Shown here one piece after another: positions 18,251 to 26,556 of a DNA stretch of 64,000 bases. The stretch comes from Streptomyces hawaiiensis (GTDB lineage: Bacteria > Actinomycetota > Actinomycetes > Streptomycetales > Streptomycetaceae). Made by a program: the position numbers and the translations under genes. Within the stretch, counting starts at the first letter, position 1, and each line of letters begins with the position of its first letter. The notes below the pieces were generated by a model that was not told the DNA's origin, did no database searches, and saw only the letters and a list, made by a program, of their open reading frames with translations. The stretch is taken from positions 6,696,001 to 6,760,000 of the forward strand of contig NZ_CP021978.1 in assembly GCF_004803895.1 (NCBI RefSeq), read 5' to 3'.

Positions 18251-18511
18251 TCCCGCCTGTTGCGGAAGCTAGCGCTCGGTGGCACAGATGTAAACGGCTC
18301 GCGCGAAAGGGGCCGTGGACGGGCGCCCGGTCCGACGGGCGCAGGGATCGGCAGCCGGTGGTCGCCATGCCGAGCTGCTCGAAGTGGAACGTCGACCGCA
18401 CCGGATGTCTCCACCGGTCCCGCCCATGAGGCGGCCGCACAGCGGAAGTTGACTTTGCTTTACCTTTGCGGTTGGCTGCGGATCCGACCAGCATGATCCG
18501 GGGGGATCCCT

Positions 18512-18922
18512 TTGAACCGCACCGTCCGCGCAGCCGTCTGCTCCGTCGCAGTCACCGCTCTCGCGCTCGGCCTCAGCTCCTGCTCCGAGGCGGTCGACCA
18601 GGTCGACAAGGCCGTGAACGAGACGTACGAGGTCACCTACGAGGTCACGGGCAAGAACGTCGACTCGATCGAATTCCACGGCGGCGGTGGCAAGGCCATG
18701 GAGCCGAAGATCGAGTCGGTGTCGAAGCCCGAGCTGCCCTGGAAGAAGACGGTCACGCTGCGCGGCATCATGCCCGCGGCGGTCATGCCGGTCGCCGCGG
18801 ACCCCGAGGGCGCCCAGGTCACCTGCAAGATCATCCACAAGGGCAAGGTGCTCGAGGAGCAGAGTGCCGACGGCCTGGTGACCGCCGGCGGCTGCACCGC
18901 GGAGTCCCCGATCACGAAGTAG
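18512..18922 (+). CDS. MmpS-like small lipoprotein
   Basis: A 136-residue lipoprotein: signal peptide with lipobox LSSC (Cys24), then a single beta-rich domain. The pattern VTYEVTGKNVDSIEFHGGGG, LPWKKTV, VTCKIIHKGKVLEEQ with two further cysteines resembles the extracellular domain of MmpS-type transport accessory proteins of actinobacteria, although no MmpL partner is nearby. Function is unknown. The start is TTG at 18512 with GGGGGA about 7 bases upstream; the ATG at 18493 is out of frame. It converges on the acetyl xylan esterase gene with a hairpin in between. Confidence 0.75.
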   Translation: MNRTVRAAVCSVAVTALALGLSSCSEAVDQVDKAVNETYEVTYEVTGKNVDSIEFHGGGGKAMEPKIESVSKPELPWKKTVTLRGIMPAAVMPVAADPEGAQVTCKIIHKGKVLEEQSADGLVTAGGCTAESPITK

Positions 18923-18941
18923 CCCGGGCGGGGCGGCCCCG

Positions 18942-18973
18942 GCAGGCCGTCCCGGCGGTCCGCCCCGGCCTGC
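18942..18973. terminator. Hairpin between convergent lipoprotein and esterase genes
   Basis: GCAGGCCG (18942-18949) pairs with CGGCCTGC (18966-18973); the loop contains a further GGCGG/CCGCC pair. It follows the lipoprotein stop by 19 bases and precedes the esterase stop by about 50. Confidence 0.6.
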
Positions 18974-19024
18974 ACCACTCCAACTGGAGCGCAGCCCGGG
19001 CTTGCGCCACCACGACCGGTGCGA

Positions 19025-20023
19025 TCAGCCGCGCCGGCCGTCCAGCACCGATCGCACCCAGGTCAGTTGACGGCGCACCTGCACCGCGTCGCCACCCTCG
19101 TGTCCGTTGAACGGATAGGCGTGGATCTCCCTGTGAGGGTCGGTGCCGGTCAGTTCGGCGTAACGGTTGAAGGCGGCGTACGCGCCGCTCGGCGGGCAGA
19201 TCGCGTCCCGCAGGCCGACACCGAAGTGGGCCGGAGCCTGCGCGCGGCGGGCGAAGGAGACACCCTCGACGTAGGAGAGGGTGCGACGGGCGGCGTGCTC
19301 GGCACCCCGGTGGACCGACAGGTACGCGGCGATCTCGCCGTAGGGGCCCGCGTCGGTGAGGTCGAGGGCGCGGCGGATGCCGCACAGGAGCGGGGCGGTG
19401 ACCAGGACGGCCGCCAGGTCCGGGACGAGCCCCGCGACCGCCAGGGCCACCCCGCCCCCCTGGCTGTTGCCGACGGCGACGGTCCGCTCCGGATCGACAC
19501 CCGGCAGCCCCCGCACCGCCGCGACCGCACGCACCGCGTCCGTGATCAGGCGCCGGTAGTGGTAGTCCTCGGCGGTGAGCAGCCCCCGCACCGCCGGCCC
19601 GGGCCCGCCCGGCGCGGCGGCGTGCGGATCGGCCGTGTCACCGCCGCACCCGTACTGGTCGCCCTGGCCGCGGTTGTCCATGAGTAGATGCGCGTAGCCG
19701 GCGTTGACCCATGTCAGGCGCTCGTGCGGAAGCCCGCGCCCGCGCCCGTAACCGGCGAACTCGACCACGACGGGCAGTAGTTCCTCCGCCCCGGCAGGCC
19801 GGCTGAACCACGCTCGCACCGGGTCACCCGCGAAGCCCCGGAACGTCACGTCCCAGGTCTGCGTCAGCCGCAGTCCCGTCTCCACCGGCCGCACCGACAC
19901 CACGGGGTCCGCTTGCCCGGCCTCCGTCAGCGTGCTCGTCCAGAACGCGTCGAAGTCGGCGGGCTCCCCGATGTCCGGGCGGTGGCGCTCCAGTTCCGTC
20001 AGCGGCAGGTCGAACGCGGGCAC
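19025..20023 (-). CDS. Acetyl xylan esterase (AXE1/CE7 family)
   Basis: A 332-residue alpha/beta hydrolase of the AXE1 (CE7) family, which deacetylates xylo-oligosaccharides and related acetylated sugars. The catalytic triad is visible as Ser187 (GNSQGG), Asp273 (GLRDAICPP) and His308 (NGHEGG); LLMDNRGQGDQ at about 113-123 is the conserved family motif. There is no signal peptide, as usual for CE7, so it acts on imported oligosaccharides in the cytoplasm. The GTG at 20023 has GAGGTG 6 bases upstream and matches the family start (PAFDLPLTEL). It is divergent from the LplABC-type importer and shares its intergenic region, including the CGAAAGTTTCG palindrome. Confidence 0.9.
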   Translation of the reverse strand: MPAFDLPLTELERHRPDIGEPADFDAFWTSTLTEAGQADPVVSVRPVETGLRLTQTWDVTFRGFAGDPVRAWFSRPAGAEELLPVVVEFAGYGRGRGLPHERLTWVNAGYAHLLMDNRGQGDQYGCGGDTADPHAAAPGGPGPAVRGLLTAEDYHYRRLITDAVRAVAAVRGLPGVDPERTVAVGNSQGGGVALAVAGLVPDLAAVLVTAPLLCGIRRALDLTDAGPYGEIAAYLSVHRGAEHAARRTLSYVEGVSFARRAQAPAHFGVGLRDAICPPSGAYAAFNRYAELTGTDPHREIHAYPFNGHEGGDAVQVRRQLTWVRSVLDGRRG

Positions 20024-20157
20024 GGCGGCACCTCGCAGGAGTCGGTGGTCATCCAGAAACTTGCGACGGGGGCAGGGCTGTCGGCCTCTGGGGTCTACCC
20101 AGCTTCGACGACGTTCCAACGCGTCCCAGGCGTCCCGTCCGAGTGCCGCAGTACCCA

Positions 20158-20186
20158 TTGACAGCGCTTTCTGGGGCCCATAAGTT
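20158..20186 (+). promoter_or_regulatory. Promoter of the importer-GH42 operon
   Basis: TTGACA (20158-20163) and TAAGTT (20181-20186) are separated by 17 bases, a close match to a housekeeping (HrdB-type) promoter, giving a start near 20193 and a leader of about 60 bases before the ATG at 20255. Confidence 0.65.
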
Positions 20187-20209
20187 GCCGCAAGTTACCG
20201 GTAAGAGCT

Positions 20210-20220
20210 CGAAAGTTTCG
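20210..20220. promoter_or_regulatory. CGAAAGTTTCG palindrome (xylan-gene-type operator)
   Basis: An 11-base palindrome that falls about 17 bases downstream of the predicted transcript start of the importer operon and inside the divergent region shared with the esterase gene, a good repressor position. GAAASTTTC inverted repeats have been described in front of Streptomyces xylanase genes, which fits the gene content. The regulator is not encoded nearby. Confidence 0.55.
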
Positions 20221-20254
20221 GTTCCGCGTCCCATGCCCACGGGAGGCCCGAGCA

Positions 20255-21247
20255 ATGAGCACGTCCACCACATCGGCCCCGCCGGGCACCCAGGATCAGC
20301 CTCCGGCCCGGGCCGCCCCCCGCCGCGGCAAGCGGGCACCCGCCCGGACCGGCTGGCGGCGGGCGCTGCGCCGCGACTGGCAGTTGTACTCGCTGGCGAT
20401 CCTGCCGCTGCTGTTCTTCCTGGTCTTCCGCTATCTGCCGATGATCGGCAACGTGATCGCCTTCCGGCGCTTCGAGCCCGGAGGTTCGATCTTCGGCGAG
20501 GACTGGGTGGGGCTGCGCTATGTGCGGATGTTCCTCAGCGACCCCACCTTCTGGCAGGTGTTCCGCAACACCCTGTGGCTGGGCGGGCTCACGCTCGTCT
20601 TCTGCTTCCCGATCCCGATCGTGCTGGCGCTGCTGCTGAACGAGGTGCGGCGGCGTTCCCTGAAGCGGTTCGTGCAGTCGGTGTCGTACCTCCCGCACTT
20701 CCTGTCGGTCGTGATCGTCGCGGGCATCACGATGCAGATGCTGGCGAGCGACGGCCCGGTCAACCACGTCCTCGGCCTGCTCGGCCACGACCCGGTCCGC
20801 TTCATCCAGGAACCCGGGTGGTTCCGCACCGTCTACGTCGGTTCGGAGATCTGGCAGACCGCCGGCTGGGGCACGATCCTCTACCTCGCCGCGCTCACCA
20901 CGATCGACGAGGACCTGTACGAGGCGGCCCGGATCGACGGCGCCAACCGCTGGCAGCAGATCTGGCACGTCACCCTGCCCGGCATCCGCCCCACCATGAT
21001 CACGCTGCTGATCCTCAACGTCGGCACGTTCATGGCGGTCGGCTTCGAGAAGGTACTGCTGCTGTACAACGCGCTCACGTATCCCACCGCCGACGTGATC
21101 TCGACGTACGTCTACCGGGCCGGCGTCGAGTCCAACAGCTTCAGTTACGCCGCCGCCATCGGCCTGTTCGAGGCGATCATCGGCCTGGTCCTCATCACGT
21201 CCGCCAATCAGCTCTCGCGCCGCACAGTGGGGACGAGCCTGTGGTGA
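20255..21247 (+). CDS. LplB/YtcP-group ABC sugar permease 1
   Basis: A 330-residue membrane protein with six hydrophobic segments after a basic N-terminal stretch of about 40 residues. The binding-protein-dependent loop YEAARIDGANRWQQIWHVTLP (EAA motif) contacts the ATPase. Sequence features (WQLYSLAILPLLFFLVFRYLPM at the start) are those of the LplB group, which imports complex or uronate-containing oligosaccharides. GGGAGG lies 8 bases before the ATG. It overlaps the next permease by 4 bases. No ATPase gene is present, so the shared MsiK-type ATPase known in Streptomyces probably energises it. Confidence 0.92.
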   Translation: MSTSTTSAPPGTQDQPPARAAPRRGKRAPARTGWRRALRRDWQLYSLAILPLLFFLVFRYLPMIGNVIAFRRFEPGGSIFGEDWVGLRYVRMFLSDPTFWQVFRNTLWLGGLTLVFCFPIPIVLALLLNEVRRRSLKRFVQSVSYLPHFLSVVIVAGITMQMLASDGPVNHVLGLLGHDPVRFIQEPGWFRTVYVGSEIWQTAGWGTILYLAALTTIDEDLYEAARIDGANRWQQIWHVTLPGIRPTMITLLILNVGTFMAVGFEKVLLLYNALTYPTADVISTYVYRAGVESNSFSYAAAIGLFEAIIGLVLITSANQLSRRTVGTSLW

Positions 21248-22113
21248 AGCCGAGCCGCTCCTACCGGGTCTTCCAGGGCGTCAACGGGGTGATCCTCACG
21301 ATCGTCGTGCTGGTGACCCTCTACCCCTTCGTCAACATCCTCGCGCGGTCCTTCAGCGGGGAGCGGCAGATCAGGGCCGGTGAGGTGACCCTGCTGCCCA
21401 AGGGGTTCAACCTCACCACGTACGAGATCGTGTTCCAGGACTCGATGTTCTGGCGGAACTACGGCAACACCGTGCTCTACACGGTCGTCGCCACGGTGAT
21501 CGCCATGGTCCTGACGACCTGTTACGCCTACGTCCTGTCGAAGAAGCACCTCAAGGGCCGCGGCGTACTCGTCGGCATCGCCGTGTTCACCATGTTCTTC
21601 ACCGGCGGCCTGATCCCGAACTACATCCTGGTCACCAGCCTCGGCCTGAAGAACAGCGTGTGGGCGATCGCCCTGCCGAACGCGATCAGCGTCTTCAACC
21701 TGCTGGTGATGAAGGCCTTCTTCGAGAATCTGCCCACGGATCTGGAGGAGGCCGCGCAGATCGACGGCCTGAACACCTACGGCGTCCTGCTCAGGATCGT
21801 GCTGCCGCTGTCCAAGGCGGTCGTGGCGACGATGGTGCTCTTCTACTCGGTGTCGTTCTGGAACTCCTGGTTCAGCGCGTTCCTCTACATGGACCGGACC
21901 GACCTGATGCCGGTCACGGTCTACCTGCGCAACCTCATCCAGGGCGCCACCGGCGGCGGCAACGCCGGTGCCGGAACCGAGCAGCTCAGCCAGGTCGGCG
22001 CGAACATCCAGGCGGTCACCATCGTCCTCACCGCCCTGCCGATCCTCTGCGTGTACCCGTTCGTCCAGCGCTACTTCGTCTCGGGCGTGATGCTCGGCGC
22101 GGTCAAGGGCTGA
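21244..22113 (+). CDS. YtcP-group ABC sugar permease 2
   Basis: A 289-residue membrane protein with six hydrophobic segments, partner of the preceding permease. The conserved stretch GGLIPNYILVTSLGLKNS and the EAA loop LEEAAQIDGLNTYGVLLRIVLP identify the YtcP/LplC group. GTG at 21244 overlaps the previous stop in a GTGA, so translation is coupled. It ends 45 bases before the binding-protein gene. Confidence 0.92.
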   Translation: MKPSRSYRVFQGVNGVILTIVVLVTLYPFVNILARSFSGERQIRAGEVTLLPKGFNLTTYEIVFQDSMFWRNYGNTVLYTVVATVIAMVLTTCYAYVLSKKHLKGRGVLVGIAVFTMFFTGGLIPNYILVTSLGLKNSVWAIALPNAISVFNLLVMKAFFENLPTDLEEAAQIDGLNTYGVLLRIVLPLSKAVVATMVLFYSVSFWNSWFSAFLYMDRTDLMPVTVYLRNLIQGATGGGNAGAGTEQLSQVGANIQAVTIVLTALPILCVYPFVQRYFVSGVMLGAVKG

Positions 22114-22158
22114 CCGCCGCACCTCCCACCAACTGGCCTACGGAACAAGGGGGTTCCC

Positions 22159-23814
22159 GTGAAGAACGCAGGACAGCTGTCGCGGCGCCAGATACTCGCC
22201 GCCGCCGGATTCATCGGCCTCGCCACCGTCACCGGCTGCGGCAGCGGGGACGACGACGGGGACGGCAAGGACCTGTCCAAGAAACAGGACGGGGCGATGA
22301 AGAACTACCGGGCCGGACAGCAGTTCAAGGCTTCCAAGCCGCTGTCCTTCTCGGTGCTGCACAACAACAACCCGGTGTATCCGATGAAGAACGGCTGGCT
22401 GTTCTGGAAGGAACTGACCAAGCGCACCGGCGTGACGCTCAAGCCGGTCGACGTCCCGCTGGCCGACTACGAGAAGAAGCGCAGTGTGCTCATCGGCGCG
22501 GGCGACGCGCCCCTTCTCATCCCCAAGACGTACCACCCCTCCGAGGTGGCCTTCGTCTCCTCGGGCGCGATCCTCCCGGTCAGCGACTACGTCAAGCTGA
22601 TGCCCAACTTCCGCGACAAGGTGCGCAAGTGGAAGCTGGAGCCCGAGCTCGACTCCATCCGCCAGTCCGACGGCAAGTACTACCTGCTGCCCGGCCTGCA
22701 CGAGAAGGCCAAGTCCGGCTACTCGCTCTCCTTCCGCACGGACGTCCTCGACCGGCTCGGCCTCAGCCTGCCCACCACCTGGGACGAGGTGTACGACGTC
22801 CTCAAGGCGCTCAAGGAGGAGTACCCCGACACATACCCGTGGAGCGACCGCTGGAGCACCAACACCCCTTTCCCGTGCGGCGCGTTGTTCCGCTATCTCG
22901 GCCAGGCGTACGGCGTCAAGGCGGGCTGGACGTACGACAACATCAGCTTCGACACCAAGACGCAGAAGTTCGTCTTCACCGCGACCCAGGACGCCTACCG
23001 GCAGATGATCGAGTACCTGCGCAGACTCGTCGCCGAGAAGCTCCTCGACCCCGAGAGCTTCACCCAGCAGGACGACCAGGCGGTCCAGAAGCTGCTGGCC
23101 GAGAAGTCCTACGTGATCAGCGCCAATCCGCAGGAACTGGTACAGAACTACCGCTACAACCTCGGCAAGCAGGTCAAGGGCTCGAAGATCGAGATGGTCC
23201 CGGTGCCCCTCGGCCCGGCCGGCCCGGTCCTCCTGAGCGGCATCCGGCTGGAGAACGGCGTCATGATCTCCAGCGAGGCCCTCAAGAGTGCCGACTTCGT
23301 CGCGATGATGCAGTTCGTGGACTGGCTCTGGTACTCCGACGAGGGCCAGAAGTTCTGCAAGTGGGGCGTCAAGGACGTCACGTACACCGAGTCCGGCGGC
23401 ACGTACCGGCTGAAGCCGGGGATCACACTGATGGGCTCCGACCCCGACGCCCCGAAGGACCTCCAGAAGGACTACGGCTTCTTCAACGGCGTGTTCACCT
23501 ACGGCGGCAGCTGGGAGCTGGTGTCCTCCACCTTCAGCCCGGACGAGAAGAAGTTCGAGGACGCCATGTCCCAGCGCGAGGAACTGCCCGTCGACCCGGC
23601 CCACCCGCTGCAGTCGTTCGAGCAGGAGCAGGCGACCCTCTGGGACACCCCGCTCAAGGACCACGTCATCCAGAACACCCTCCAGTTCGTCCTCGGTAAG
23701 CGCCCGCTGTCCGAATGGGACGCGTACGTCGCCGAGTTGGAGGCGAAGAACATGCAGCAGCTCGTCGACCTGCACAACAAGGCGTACGAGCGGTTCAAGA
23801 AGGAGAACGGGTGA
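22159..23814 (+). CDS. LplA-type oligosaccharide-binding lipoprotein
   Basis: A 551-residue binding lipoprotein for the preceding permeases. The N-terminus has a twin-arginine motif (SRRQIL) and a lipobox-like TGC (Cys27), so it is probably exported folded by Tat and then lipidated. The large size and the GWLFWKELTKRTGV, YLRRLVAEKLLDPE and PEL-like central pattern fit the LplA group that binds oligosaccharides. The GTG at 22159 has AAGGGGG 5-6 bases upstream. Its stop overlaps a tiny coupled frame at 23811, then the DUF624 gene. Confidence 0.9.
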   Translation: MKNAGQLSRRQILAAAGFIGLATVTGCGSGDDDGDGKDLSKKQDGAMKNYRAGQQFKASKPLSFSVLHNNNPVYPMKNGWLFWKELTKRTGVTLKPVDVPLADYEKKRSVLIGAGDAPLLIPKTYHPSEVAFVSSGAILPVSDYVKLMPNFRDKVRKWKLEPELDSIRQSDGKYYLLPGLHEKAKSGYSLSFRTDVLDRLGLSLPTTWDEVYDVLKALKEEYPDTYPWSDRWSTNTPFPCGALFRYLGQAYGVKAGWTYDNISFDTKTQKFVFTATQDAYRQMIEYLRRLVAEKLLDPESFTQQDDQAVQKLLAEKSYVISANPQELVQNYRYNLGKQVKGSKIEMVPVPLGPAGPVLLSGIRLENGVMISSEALKSADFVAMMQFVDWLWYSDEGQKFCKWGVKDVTYTESGGTYRLKPGITLMGSDPDAPKDLQKDYGFFNGVFTYGGSWELVSSTFSPDEKKFEDAMSQREELPVDPAHPLQSFEQEQATLWDTPLKDHVIQNTLQFVLGKRPLSEWDAYVAELEAKNMQQLVDLHNKAYERFKKENG

Positions 23815-23879
23815 TCCGCGTCCCCGACTCGCCCTGGCAGGACGAGCGGCACCTGCTCGGCCTGGAGGCCCCCGCATGA
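23811..23879 (+). CDS. Candidate 22-codon coupled small ORF
   Basis: A 22-residue frame (VIRVPDSPWQDERHLLGLEAPA) that starts with a GTG overlapping the binding-protein stop (GTGA) and ends with a TGA overlapping the DUF624 start (ATGA). AAGGAG lies 5 bases before its GTG, as good as any ribosome site in the operon. It has no recognisable domain or membrane segment. It may simply pass ribosomes from one gene to the next, or encode a small protein. Codon choice is GC-rich at third positions like its neighbours. Confidence 0.4.
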   Translation: MIRVPDSPWQDERHLLGLEAPA

Positions 23880-24559
23880 GCACCGTAGGCACCACCGGCT
23901 TCGGCACCGGAACCCTCTCCCGCGCCTCCGCCCTGATCCACACCCTCCTGACCGTCGAGGCGCTGCTCCTCCTCGCCGCCTCCCCGGGCCTGGCCGGACT
24001 GCTCCTGCTCGGCCCCGACCCCGCGAACCTCCCCCTCGCGGCCCTGTGCCTGCTGCCCCTCGGACCGGCCCTGTCCGCCGCGCTCTACGCCCTCCACCAC
24101 CGCAGCCGCGACCTCACCGAACTGCACCCGGCCCGCGCCTACCTGCGCGGCTGGCGGCTCAACGCCGTACCGGCGCTGAGGCTCTGGACCCCCCTGCTGG
24201 CCTGGCTGACGGTCATCGCCTTCACCCTCACGCACTTCTCCGCCACCGGCCTGCCCGGCTGGTGGGCGCTGCTGCTCGCGGCGATCGGCGCCGGCTCCCT
24301 CCTGTGGGGCGCGCACGCCCTCGTCCTCACCTCGCTCTTCGCCTTCCGCGCCCGGGACACCGCCCGCCTCGCCGCGTACTTCCTGTTCCGGCACGGCCGC
24401 ACCACCCTCGCCGTCCTCTCCCTGCTGGTCCTGACGGCGGCGTCGGCAGCCCTGCTGACCGAGGCCCTGCCCGCCCTGCTGGCCGCCCCGCTGCTGCTGT
24501 CCCTGCTGCACGGCAGCCGCCCGGTGATCGCCGAGACGCGGAAGGACTTCACCGCATGA
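23876..24559 (+). CDS. DUF624 (YesL-like) membrane protein
   Basis: A 227-residue membrane protein with about five to six hydrophobic segments and the pattern HPARAYLRGWRLNAVPALRLW typical of the DUF624/YesL family. Members are habitually encoded beside LplABC-type importers of pectin- and xylan-derived oligosaccharides, as here; their biochemical job is unknown. GGAGG lies 7 bases before the ATG, and the stop overlaps the GH42 start (ATGA). Confidence 0.85.
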   Translation: MSTVGTTGFGTGTLSRASALIHTLLTVEALLLLAASPGLAGLLLLGPDPANLPLAALCLLPLGPALSAALYALHHRSRDLTELHPARAYLRGWRLNAVPALRLWTPLLAWLTVIAFTLTHFSATGLPGWWALLLAAIGAGSLLWGAHALVLTSLFAFRARDTARLAAYFLFRHGRTTLAVLSLLVLTAASAALLTEALPALLAAPLLLSLLHGSRPVIAETRKDFTA

Positions 24560-26556
24560 CGGACAAGATCCGCTACGGCGGCGACTACAACCCCGAGCAG
24601 TGGCCTCAGGAGGTCTGGGACGAGGACCACCGGCTGTTCACCCGGGCCGGCATCGACACCCTCACCGTCGGCGTCTTCACCTGGTCCCTCACCCAGCCGG
24701 CCCCGGACACCTACGATTTCACGATCCTGGACCGCGTTCTGGACCGGGCCTCCGCCGAGGGACGCCGGGTCTGCCTGGCCACCGGCACCGCCGCCCTCCC
24801 GCCCTGGCTCGCCAAGCGGCACCCCGAGGTCAACCGCACCGACTTCGAGGGCCGCCGCCACCGCTACGGCCAGCGCCACACCTTCTGTCCCAGCTCACCG
24901 GCGTACCGCGCACACGCCACCGCGCTGGCCGCCCGCCTCGCCGAGCGGTACACCGGCCACCCCGCCCTGCTCGCCTGGCACATCAACAACGAGTACGGCG
25001 GCGCCTGTTACTGCGAGCTGTGCGCCGAGGCGTTCCGGGACTGGCTCCGGGACCGGCACGGCACCCTCGACGCGCTCAACGACGCCTGGTGGACCACCTT
25101 CTGGTCCCACCGCTACACCGACTGGGGCCAGATCGAGCCGCCGAACGCCCTCACCGAGCACTGGCGCGGCCCCGACCACACCGCCTTCCAGGGCATCACC
25201 CTCGACTACTTCCGCTTCACCACCGACGCCCTCCTCGGCTGCTTCCTGGCCGAGAAGGAGGTGATCCGCGCCCACGACCCGGACACGCCCGTCACCACCA
25301 ACTTCATGGGCACCTTTCGCCCCCTCGACTACCACCGCTGGGCGCCCCACCTGGACTTCGCCTCCTGGGACAACTACCCGCCCCTCGACGCCCCGCCGAC
25401 CCGGCCCGCCCTCGCCCACGACCTGATGCGCGGCCTGAAGGACGGCGCCCCCTTCTGGCTGATGGAGCAGACCCCGTCGACGACGGCCTGCCGTGACGTC
25501 AACCCGCTCCGGCGGCCCGGTGAACTCCGCCTCGCCACCTTCCAGGCGATCGCCCACGGCGCGGACGCCGCCCTCTACTTCCAGATGCGCGCCTCCCGGG
25601 GCGCCTGCGAGAAGTACCACGGGGCGGTCATCGGCCACGCTGGCCGCGACGACACCCGCGTCTTTCGCGAAGTCGCCGAACTGGGAAGGGAACTGCAGGC
25701 CCTGGGCGACCGGACGCTCGGCGCCCGCACCCCCGCCCGCACCGCCCTCCTCTTCGACTGGGACAGCTGGTGGGCCCTGGAGATCTCCGACGGCCCCTCC
25801 CGGCTGGTGAAGTACCCGGACGTCGTCCACGCCTACTACCGGGCCGCCCGCGAGGCCGGCGCAGACGTGGACGTGCTCCCGCAGACCGCCGACCTCACGC
25901 CCTACGACGTGGTCCTCACCCCCGCCCTGCACATGGTCAAGGGCGACCTCGCCCCCCGCCTCGAAGCCGTCGCCGCCCGCGGTGGCACGGTCCTGGCCAC
26001 CTTCCTCTCCGGCCGCGTCGACGAACACGACCGGGCCTTCCTCACCGACGTCCCCGGCCCGCTGGCACCCCTCATGGGCGTCCGCGTGGACGAATGGGAC
26101 GCCCGCCCGCCGGAGTTCACCCAGACCGTCCCCGAGCTGGGGGCGAAGGCCCGGCTCGTCTTCGAGATCGTGCTCCCGCGCGGCGCCGAACCGGTCGCCA
26201 CCTACGGCACCGACTTCTACGCGGGCACCCCGGCCGTGACCCGCAACCCCTTCGGCGAGAACGACGGCGAGGCCTGGTACGTCGCCACCGCCCTCGACCA
26301 GCCGGGCGTCGACGAGGTCGTCCGCCGGATCCTGGCCCGCCACGACCTGCTCGGCCCCTACGCCGACCACCCGGCGGTCGAGACGGCGACCCGCGTCGCC
26401 CCCGACGGCACCCGCCTGCTCTTCCTCCTCAACCACGCCCCCGGACCGGCCCGCCTCACCGCCCACGCCACCGCGACCGACCTGCTCACCGGCAAGCGGC
26501 TGGACCAGGGCGAACCCCTGGTCCTCGACCCGCTCGGCGTGGCGATCCTTCAGTAG
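24556..26556 (+). CDS. GH42 family glycosidase (beta-galactosidase/arabinosidase type)
   Basis: A 666-residue cytoplasmic glycoside hydrolase of family 42. The start, RYGGDYNPEQWP, is the family hallmark. Glu146 (HINNEYG) is the acid/base and Glu304 (WLMEQTPS) the nucleophile. Cys111, Cys151, Cys153 and Cys156 form the structural zinc site seen in many GH42 enzymes. The C-terminal half has the trimerisation and beta domains (AGADVDVLPQTADLTPYDVVL). Members release beta-galactose or alpha-arabinopyranose from oligosaccharides. Being the last gene of the importer operon, it should act on the imported substrate. Its end overlaps the end of the GH67 gene by 7 bases. Confidence 0.92.
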   Translation: MTDKIRYGGDYNPEQWPQEVWDEDHRLFTRAGIDTLTVGVFTWSLTQPAPDTYDFTILDRVLDRASAEGRRVCLATGTAALPPWLAKRHPEVNRTDFEGRRHRYGQRHTFCPSSPAYRAHATALAARLAERYTGHPALLAWHINNEYGGACYCELCAEAFRDWLRDRHGTLDALNDAWWTTFWSHRYTDWGQIEPPNALTEHWRGPDHTAFQGITLDYFRFTTDALLGCFLAEKEVIRAHDPDTPVTTNFMGTFRPLDYHRWAPHLDFASWDNYPPLDAPPTRPALAHDLMRGLKDGAPFWLMEQTPSTTACRDVNPLRRPGELRLATFQAIAHGADAALYFQMRASRGACEKYHGAVIGHAGRDDTRVFREVAELGRELQALGDRTLGARTPARTALLFDWDSWWALEISDGPSRLVKYPDVVHAYYRAAREAGADVDVLPQTADLTPYDVVLTPALHMVKGDLAPRLEAVAARGGTVLATFLSGRVDEHDRAFLTDVPGPLAPLMGVRVDEWDARPPEFTQTVPELGAKARLVFEIVLPRGAEPVATYGTDFYAGTPAVTRNPFGENDGEAWYVATALDQPGVDEVVRRILARHDLLGPYADHPAVETATRVAPDGTRLLFLLNHAPGPARLTAHATATDLLTGKRLDQGEPLVLDPLGVAILQ

